Positions 59,164-64,000 of a DNA stretch of 64,000 nt are shown piece by piece. A program made the position numbers and the translations under genes. Position 1 is the first letter of the stretch; each line of letters starts with the position of its first letter. Location: NCBI RefSeq assembly GCF_046569695.1, contig NZ_JBKHUI010000003.1, positions 62,001-126,000 of the forward strand. Direction: 5' to 3'. Under the pieces are notes generated by a model. It was not told the origin of the DNA. It searched no databases and worked only from the letters and a program-made list of their open reading frames with translations. Source of the DNA: Kluyvera sp046569695 (GTDB lineage: Bacteria > Pseudomonadota > Gammaproteobacteria > Enterobacterales > Enterobacteriaceae).

Positions 59164-60270
59164 TTACGCCAACTGGCGTAGCATACGACGCAGCGGCTCC
59201 GCTGCGCCCCACAGAAGCTGGTCGCCAACGGTGAACGCTGACAGATACTCCGGCCCCATGTTCAGTTTGCGCAAACGCCCCACTGGCGTGGTCAGCGTAC
59301 CGGTGACCGCCGCAGGCGTCAGTTCACGCATGGTAATTTCACGGTCGTTAGGAATCACTTTCGCCCACGGGTTGTGCGCGGCCAGTAATTCCTCCACAGA
59401 ACTTATGGAAATATCTTTTTTCAATTTCAGAGTGAATGCCTGGCTGTGGCAGCGCAGCGCGCCGACGCGCACGCAGAGGCCGTCAACCGGGATCACGGAA
59501 GAGGTGGCGAGGATTTTGTTGGTCTCCGCCTGGCCTTTCCACTCTTCGCGGCTCTGGCCGTTATCGAGCTGTTTGTCGATCCACGGAATCAGGCTGCCCG
59601 CTAGCGGAACGCCGAAGTTATCCACTGCCAGATCGCCGCTGCGGGTCAGGGTGGTGACCTTGCGTTCGATCTCGAGGATAGCGGAAGCCGGGTCAGCCAG
59701 TTCATTGGCGACGTGATGATGCAATTGGCCCATCTGGGTCAGCAGTTCGCGCATATGGCGCGCGCCGCCGCCGGAAGCCGCTTGATAGGTTGCCACAGAG
59801 GCCCACTCTACCAGGTCGTTGGCAAACAGGCCGCCAAGAGACATCAGCATCAGGCTAACGGTGCAGTTACCGCCAACGAAGGTTTTGATGCCGTTGTTCA
59901 GACCGTCGGTAATCACCTGCTGGTTTACCGGGTCGAGAATGATGATGGCATCATTTTCCATGCGCAGCGAAGAGGCCGCGTCAATCCAGTAACCCTGCCA
60001 ACCGCTTTCACGCAGCTTAGGATAGATTTCGTTGGTATAATCGCCGCCCTGACAGGTGACAATAATGTCGAGCGCCTTCAGCGCTTCAAGATCGAAAGCA
60101 TCCTGAAGCAGACCACCGGTGCTGCCGCCGAAGCTTGGCGCAGCTTGCCCTAACTGGGAAGTGGAGAAGAAGACCGGGCGAATGGCGTCAAAATCGCGCT
60201 CTTCTACCATGCGTTGCATGAGTACAGAGCCGACCATTCCGCGCCAACCGATAAAACCAACATTTTTCAT
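59164..60270 (-). CDS. asd: Aspartate-semialdehyde dehydrogenase
   Basis: NADPH-dependent enzyme of 368 residues (367 in E. coli) converting aspartyl 4-phosphate to aspartate semialdehyde for lysine, diaminopimelate, threonine and methionine. The ATG at 60268-60270 (MKNVGFIGWRGMVGSVLMQR) is used; an upstream frame of 17 codons lacks family support. Rossmann loop GWRGMVGS, catalytic Cys in FVGGNCTVSLMLMSLGG (about residue 136) and His in ALRCHSQAF are present. A single-gene unit with its own terminator. Confidence 0.97.
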   Translation of the reverse strand: MKNVGFIGWRGMVGSVLMQRMVEERDFDAIRPVFFSTSQLGQAAPSFGGSTGGLLQDAFDLEALKALDIIVTCQGGDYTNEIYPKLRESGWQGYWIDAASSLRMENDAIIILDPVNQQVITDGLNNGIKTFVGGNCTVSLMLMSLGGLFANDLVEWASVATYQAASGGGARHMRELLTQMGQLHHHVANELADPASAILEIERKVTTLTRSGDLAVDNFGVPLAGSLIPWIDKQLDNGQSREEWKGQAETNKILATSSVIPVDGLCVRVGALRCHSQAFTLKLKKDISISSVEELLAAHNPWAKVIPNDREITMRELTPAAVTGTLTTPVGRLRKLNMGPEYLSAFTVGDQLLWGAAEPLRRMLRQLA

Positions 60271-60504
60271 AGCGTGTTTTCCTGCAGATATATGTGCTGT
60301 AAATGTGAACAAGAGCCTCAAGGCATCCCCTCACATTACAAAAAGCAGCTAAAGTCGCAAGCAAAATTAATCAATGATTGCGTAGCAATCAGAAGTGCAA
60401 CTTATCCCCCCATCCAAAGGGGACGCATTTACTCTTACCACAGTACGCGGTCAGAGTGATGCGTAGAGCAGAAAGTCCGCAACAATTATCAGGGAATTTG
60501 AGTG
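60271..60504. promoter_or_regulatory. asd-yhgN divergent region
   Basis: This 234-base region holds the promoters of asd and yhgN. It contains a 7-bp palindrome TGATTGC-GTA-GCAATCA (60375-60391). I see no lysine-riboswitch-like structure of the usual length and no confident promoter hexamers. Confidence 0.35.
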
Positions 60505-61098
60505 ATGAGTGAAATCTTTTCCGCCGCAGTTTTATTGATCCTGATTATGGATCCACTGGGAAATTTGCCCATTTTTATGTCGGTGCTAAAACACACGGAA
60601 CCCAAGCGCCGCAAGGCGATCATGATACGTGAGCTTTTAATCGCACTTCTACTCATGCTGATTTTTCTCTTCGCTGGCGAGAAGATTCTGGCGTTTTTAA
60701 ACCTGCGCGCGGAGACGGTTTCCATCTCCGGCGGCATCATTTTATTCCTGATTGCCATCAAGATGATTTTCCCGAGCGCCACCGGCAATAGTTCGGGGTT
60801 ACCGGCAGGTGAAGAGCCCTTTATTGTGCCGCTCGCTATTCCATTAGTGGCTGGGCCAACGCTGTTGGCGACCTTAATGCTGCTTTCACACCAGTATCCG
60901 AATAATTTGTCGCATCTGGTGATTGCGCTGCTGATCGCCTGGGGCGGTACGGTGGTGATTTTGCTGCAGTCGTCGCTGTTCCTGCGCCTGCTCGGTGAGA
61001 AAGGGGTGAACGCGCTGGAGCGTCTGATGGGATTGATTCTGGTGATGATGGCGACCCAGATGTTCCTGGACGGTATTCGGATGTGGATGAAGGGATAA
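60505..61098 (+). CDS. yhgN: MarC-family inner-membrane protein YhgN
   Basis: A 197-residue UPF0056/MarC-family protein with six predicted spans (AAVLLILIMDPLGNLPIFM, LIALLLMLIFLFAGEKIL, ISGGIILFLIAIKMIF and others). The conserved PLGNLPIF and VPLAIPLVAGPTLLATLM segments are present. The ATG at 60505 is chosen over a GTG one codon upstream to match the family. Function is not established; older annotation as an antibiotic transporter is unsupported. It is divergent from asd. Confidence 0.92.
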   Translation: MSEIFSAAVLLILIMDPLGNLPIFMSVLKHTEPKRRKAIMIRELLIALLLMLIFLFAGEKILAFLNLRAETVSISGGIILFLIAIKMIFPSATGNSSGLPAGEEPFIVPLAIPLVAGPTLLATLMLLSHQYPNNLSHLVIALLIAWGGTVVILLQSSLFLRLLGEKGVNALERLMGLILVMMATQMFLDGIRMWMKG

Positions 61099-61100
61099 AA

Positions 61101-61116
61101 CCGGGCAATTGCCCGG
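61101..61116. terminator. Palindromic hairpin after yhgN
   Basis: CCGGGCAATTGCCCGG, a perfect 16-base palindrome three bases after the yhgN stop; no T-run follows, so termination strength is uncertain. Confidence 0.5.
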
Positions 61117-61128
61117 CCAAAGACCGCC

Positions 61129-61210
61129 TGTAGGCCGGATAAGGCGTTTACGCCGCCATCCGGCAATATGCGCCGGACAGCCTGATGGCGCTACGCTTAT
61201 CAGGCCTACA
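61129..61210. repeat. Classical REP pair between yhgN and gntU
   Basis: GTAGGCCGGATAAGGCG...CGCCATCCGGC followed by GCCTGATGGCGCTACGCTTATCAGGCCTAC, in convergent orientation; nearly identical to the pair after pckA (22941-23022). Confidence 0.87.
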
Positions 61211-61222
61211 ACGGGTGGTGCA

Positions 61223-62563
61223 TTAACTTAACAGCGTAAACGCAATCATACCGATAATGGCGCCGACCGTTCCCAGGATGGTTTCCATCATGGTCCAGGT
61301 TTTCAGCGTCTGCGCTTCGGTGGCGCCGGTAAATTTACCGAACAGCCAGAAGCCCGCGTCGTTCACGTGGCTCACCACGATAGAACCTCCGCCGATACAG
61401 ATAGAGAGCGCCGCCAGCTGTGCGCCGCTGTAGTGCAGCTGTTCAATCACCGGCATCACCAGGCCAACCGCGGTCAAACACGCAACCGTTGCGGAACCCT
61501 GAATGATACGTACCGCCGCAGCCAGGATGAAGCAGGTCAGCGCAATCGGCAGGCCCATCCCGGTCAGGGCTTCGCCCAACGCCGGGCCAACGCCGGAATC
61601 CACCAGCACCTGTTTGAACACGCCACCGGCACCGATCACCAGCAGGATAATCCCCGCAGGCTGCAGCGCCGCGCCGCAAATCGCCATCACCTTGTCTTTT
61701 TCCATGCCCTGACGGAACGCCAGACCATAGATAGCCACCAGGCAGGCAATCAGGATCGCAGTGAACGGGTGACCGATGAACTCGAACCATTCGTAGGTTT
61801 CCGACCCCACCGGCACAAAACGCGCGGCGATGGTTTTCAGACCCACCAGCACCAGCGGCAGCAGAATCAGCGCCAGGCTAAAGCCGAAGGACGGCATTTT
61901 GCCTTCGCCAAGGTGCGGCTCGGTGATGTCATCAGGAATGTTCAGCTCAACGTAGCGGCTGATAAAGTTGCCCCACAGCGGGCCGGCAATAATCATCCCC
62001 GGGATCGCCGCACACAGGCCAATCAGAATCATCCAGCCAAAGTCAGCGTGCATCTGGGAGGCCAGCAGCATCGGCGCAGGCCCCGGCAGCAGGAACGCCG
62101 CAGCGGCAGCAACGCCGGCGAACAAAGGAATCACCAGCTTCACCAGGTTAGTCCCGGTGTGGCGCGCCATTGAAAACGCCACGCTAATCAGCAGCACGAT
62201 CGCCACTTCAAAGAACAGCGGCAGCGCGCAGATAAGACCGGCAATACCAATCGCGTAGTGCGCGCGGCTATGGCCGAACGACTTCAGCATTTTGACGGCA
62301 ATCTGATCGACCGCGCCAGTTTCATGCAGAATCTTGCCAAACATCGCGCCCAGCGCGACCACGATAGCCAGGAATCCCAGCGTACCGCCCATCCCTTTCT
62401 CCATGGTTTCCGCGATTTTAATCAACGGCATACCGGAGAAAAGCCCTGCACCAATAGAAACCACCATCAAAGCCAGGAAGGCGTGCATACGCGCCTTCAT
62501 GACTAAAAACAGCAGCAGCAGAACGGAGCCGACTGCGGTTAAAACGAGCGTTAAAGTTGTCAC
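61223..62563 (-). CDS. gntU: Low-affinity gluconate transporter GntU
   Basis: GntP-family symporter of 446 residues, the E. coli length. It starts with GTG at 62561-62563 in a GTGA overlap with the gntK stop, so translation is coupled. About 12-14 spans; family motifs LGAMFGKILHETGAVDQIA, LPLFFEVAIVLLISVAF, FLLPGPAPMLLA, VIGAGGVFKQVLVDSGV and VSHVNDAGFWLFGKF. It is paralogous to gntT in this window and supplies gluconate to GntK. Confidence 0.96.
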   Translation of the reverse strand: MTTLTLVLTAVGSVLLLLFLVMKARMHAFLALMVVSIGAGLFSGMPLIKIAETMEKGMGGTLGFLAIVVALGAMFGKILHETGAVDQIAVKMLKSFGHSRAHYAIGIAGLICALPLFFEVAIVLLISVAFSMARHTGTNLVKLVIPLFAGVAAAAAFLLPGPAPMLLASQMHADFGWMILIGLCAAIPGMIIAGPLWGNFISRYVELNIPDDITEPHLGEGKMPSFGFSLALILLPLVLVGLKTIAARFVPVGSETYEWFEFIGHPFTAILIACLVAIYGLAFRQGMEKDKVMAICGAALQPAGIILLVIGAGGVFKQVLVDSGVGPALGEALTGMGLPIALTCFILAAAVRIIQGSATVACLTAVGLVMPVIEQLHYSGAQLAALSICIGGGSIVVSHVNDAGFWLFGKFTGATEAQTLKTWTMMETILGTVGAIIGMIAFTLLS

Positions 62564-63093
62564 GCGGCACGGCCTTTGTTGATCACGTCAATCGTGCTGT
62601 CGATAACGCCTTCCAGCGGCTGATCGATATCAACCACCAGTACGTCGTGTTCTTCAGCGCCTGGCTCTTGCAGGGTTTCGAACTGAGTGACCAGCATTTG
62701 AGTTTTGAAGAAGTGACCTTTACGCGCCTTCAGGCGGCTCTCAATCACTTCGAAGTCCCCTTTCAGGTAGACGAAGGAGAGGTTCGGGTTACCTTCACGC
62801 AGGATGTCACGGTACGCTTTTTTCAGCGCAGAGCAGACAATCAGCGAGACTTTGTTGGTGCGCTGCATCGCGAAAGCAGCGTCGTTCAGCGCCTGCAGCC
62901 ACGGTTTGCGATCGTCGTCATTCAGCGGTTCGCCGGAGGACATTTTGACGATATTGCTGCGTGGGTGCAGGAAGTCGCCGTCAAGGAACGCGGCGTTCAG
63001 ACGGTGTGCGACTTCGCTGGCGACGGCGGATTTACCGCTGCCGGATACGCCCATCAGTACATAGACATGGTGATCGTGGTTAGTCGTGCTCAA
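62560..63093 (-). CDS. gntK: Gluconate kinase GntK (TTG start)
   Basis: P-loop gluconokinase of 177 residues making 6-phosphogluconate, the entry into the Entner-Doudoroff and pentose phosphate pathways. Walker A GVSGSGKS is at residues 15-22; LDGDFLHPRSNIVKM and CSALKKAYRDILR bind gluconate and ATP. The likely start is TTG at 63091-63093 because AGGAGG lies 5 bases before it and the resulting (M)STTNHDHH matches E. coli GntK. The in-frame sequence further upstream contains the operators. First gene of gntKU. Confidence 0.95.
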   Translation of the reverse strand: MSTTNHDHHVYVLMGVSGSGKSAVASEVAHRLNAAFLDGDFLHPRSNIVKMSSGEPLNDDDRKPWLQALNDAAFAMQRTNKVSLIVCSALKKAYRDILREGNPNLSFVYLKGDFEVIESRLKARKGHFFKTQMLVTQFETLQEPGAEEHDVLVVDIDQPLEGVIDSTIDVINKGRAA

Positions 63094-63134
63094 GGCGTCC
63101 TCCTGTTGGGCACTGGCAATTAGATTTGGGAAAT

Positions 63135-63162
63135 TGTTACGGGTAACAGTTATCGGTAACAT
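63135..63162 (-). promoter_or_regulatory. Tandem GntR-like operators upstream of gntK
   Basis: TGTTACGGGTAACA (63135-63148), a perfect palindrome, is immediately followed by GTTATCGGTAACAT (63149-63162), a second near-palindrome. Both lie 42-70 bases before the gntK TTG, between it and the probable promoter. Their ATGTTACC/TGTTACCCGTA cores match the two gntT operators. Confidence 0.8.
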
Positions 63163-63224
63163 TGTCCTGCCGGGCAAGTGGATAAGCAATAACCATTCGT
63201 GCCGGAAGTGAATTCTAAGTGAAT

Positions 63225-63246
63225 ATGTGTGATCTAGTTCAAACTT
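63225..63246. promoter_or_regulatory. CRP-like site in the gntR-gntK gap
   Basis: TGTGA (63228-63232), TCTAGT, TCAAA: left half perfect and right half one mismatch. It lies upstream of the tandem operators at a distance compatible with class I activation of gntKU. Confidence 0.6.
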
Positions 63247-63253
63247 GTTAGGG

Positions 63254-64000
63254 CTAAATAGATCCGCCCGGTGACAAAGTGAAACCTAAATCTAACATTT
63301 TTGGCGTAACCACTTCACCGCGAATGCGCGCCAGCAGACGCTCTGCACCGATGCGCCCCATGCGTTCGCGCGGGGTCAGCACGCTGGCAAGAAGCGGCTC
63401 CATCACCTGGCCGATGTCGTGGCCGTGGAAACCGGCAATCGCGATGTCGTCAGGAATTCTCAGCCCAAGGCGCTGGCACTCAAACGCCGCGCCGACCGCC
63501 AGGTCATCGTTGGTACAGAAAATACCGTCCAGGTTGGAGAACTCGCGTCGCGCCTGGCGCATCAGTTCAATGCCGGAAGTATAAGAGGACGACTGCTCTA
63601 CCATCACGCTGTACGGGATCAGACCCGCGTCGAGCATCGCCTGCTCGTAGCCCTTCTGTTTGATGATAGTACGTTCGTCGAGACGTGCGCCTAAATAGGC
63701 GATGTGGCGATGGCCGCGGGCAATAATCGCCGCCGTCATCTGGCGCGCCGCTTCGAAGTTATCAAAGCCCACGGCAATGTCGAGGCACGGTGACTGGCTG
63801 TCCATCAGCTCCACCACCGGAATTCCGGCGACTTCAATCATCTTCAAGGTGCGAGGAGTGTGGGTACGTTCGGTGAGAATCAGACCGTCAATGTTCCAGG
63901 AGAGCATCGACTCCAGGCGTTCCTGCTCCATTTCCGGTTTATAGCCGTAGTGCGCCAGCATGGTCTGATAGCCATGGGCGTCAGTGACGCTTTCTACGCC
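63254..64000 (-). CDS. gntR: Gluconate repressor GntR, C-terminal part (cut by window end)
   Basis: The last 248 residues of a LacI-family repressor; the frame remains open to base 64000 (GVESVTDAHGYQTMLAHYG), so the helix-turn-helix lies outside. The periplasmic-binding-protein-like effector domain is typical: GLILTERTHTPRTL, VGFDNFEAARQM, HRHIAYLGAR, FCTNDDLAVGAAFECQRLG, IAGFHGHDIGQVMEP and a C-terminal LGFTLSPGGSI. It precedes gntKU by 160 bases and is the expected ligand-responsive repressor for the operators at gntK and gntT. Confidence 0.95.
   Translation of the reverse strand, partial: GVESVTDAHGYQTMLAHYGYKPEMEQERLESMLSWNIDGLILTERTHTPRTLKMIEVAGIPVVELMDSQSPCLDIAVGFDNFEAARQMTAAIIARGHRHIAYLGARLDERTIIKQKGYEQAMLDAGLIPYSVMVEQSSSYTSGIELMRQARREFSNLDGIFCTNDDLAVGAAFECQRLGLRIPDDIAIAGFHGHDIGQVMEPLLASVLTPRERMGRIGAERLLARIRGEVVTPKMLDLGFTLSPGGSI

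Noticed and set aside
60271..60504. Possible lysine riboswitch ahead of asd
   Set aside because: The region is only 234 bases, is shared with yhgN, and shows no multi-helix pattern or anti-terminator that I can recognise.
1..64000. Search for phage, IS elements, CRISPR arrays, tRNA or rRNA genes and toxin-antitoxin or defence genes
   Set aside because: None seen: gene order is the conserved enterobacterial backbone, and the only repeats are REP-type units and operators.

Overview
This is a chromosomal, entirely backbone-like window from a member of the Enterobacteriaceae. Nearly every protein reads as a close homologue of the Escherichia coli/Salmonella gene at the same position (the cysG-to-gntR stretch near minute 75-77 of the E. 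coli map). The species cannot be fixed from the sequence alone. The many short 3'-end repeats with a GTAGCCCGGCCAAGCG-type core, together with the classical GCCTGATGGCG REP type, point to the Enterobacter/Klebsiella/Citrobacter neighbourhood rather than to E. coli itself. No phage, IS element, CRISPR array, tRNA or rRNA gene is visible.

Layout. 0-1.2 kb: the 3' part of cysG and the small lipoprotein gene yhfL. 1.2-7.7 kb (minus strand): the aroK-aroB-damX-dam-rpe-gph-trpS cluster (shikimate pathway, cell division, DNA methylation, pentose phosphate, tRNA charging). 8-11.3 kb (minus): hofMNOPQ, the DNA-uptake/pilus-like set. 11.4-19.1 kb: mrcA, nudE (minus), then igaA-yrfG-hslR-hslO. 19.2-25.9 kb: yhgE (minus), pckA (plus, with a CRP-like site), ompR-envZ (minus) and greB (plus). 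26-31.6 kb: yhgF and feoABC, the latter preceded by FNR-like and Fur-like sites. 31.6-34.1 kb: a small periplasmic DUF1471-type gene that E. coli K-12 lacks here, then bioH (minus), gntX and nfuA. 34.6-35.9 kb: gntT with two GntR-like operators.

36-43.9 kb is the maltodextrin locus: malPQ on minus and the activator malT divergent on plus, separated by a 0.6 kb control region with MalT boxes and a CRP-like site. 44.1-45.5 kb holds one accessory gene, an MFS/GPH-family sugar symporter, where E. coli carries the RNA-repair genes rtcBAR. 45.5-49.3 kb: glpEGR (minus) and glpD (plus, with a GlpR operator over its promoter). 49.5-58.9 kb: the glycogen cluster glgBXCAP (minus). 59.2-64 kb: asd, yhgN, gntU-gntK with paired GntR-like operators, and a gntR truncated by the window edge.

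Functionally most of the right half handles stored and imported carbon: maltodextrin breakdown (MalPQ), glycogen synthesis and mobilisation (GlgBXCAP), glycerol-3-phosphate oxidation (GlpD), gluconate uptake and phosphorylation (GntT/GntU/GntK) and gluconeogenesis (PckA). Several of these carry visible CRP-like sites. I found no convincing new biological system. The best second-look items are regulatory: a terminator-like hairpin in the igaA leader, an orphan ideal ribosome-binding site facing aroK/hofQ, and paired gluconate operators. To these add two small accessory insertions (the DUF1471 gene and the GPH transporter) and two co-existing REP families.
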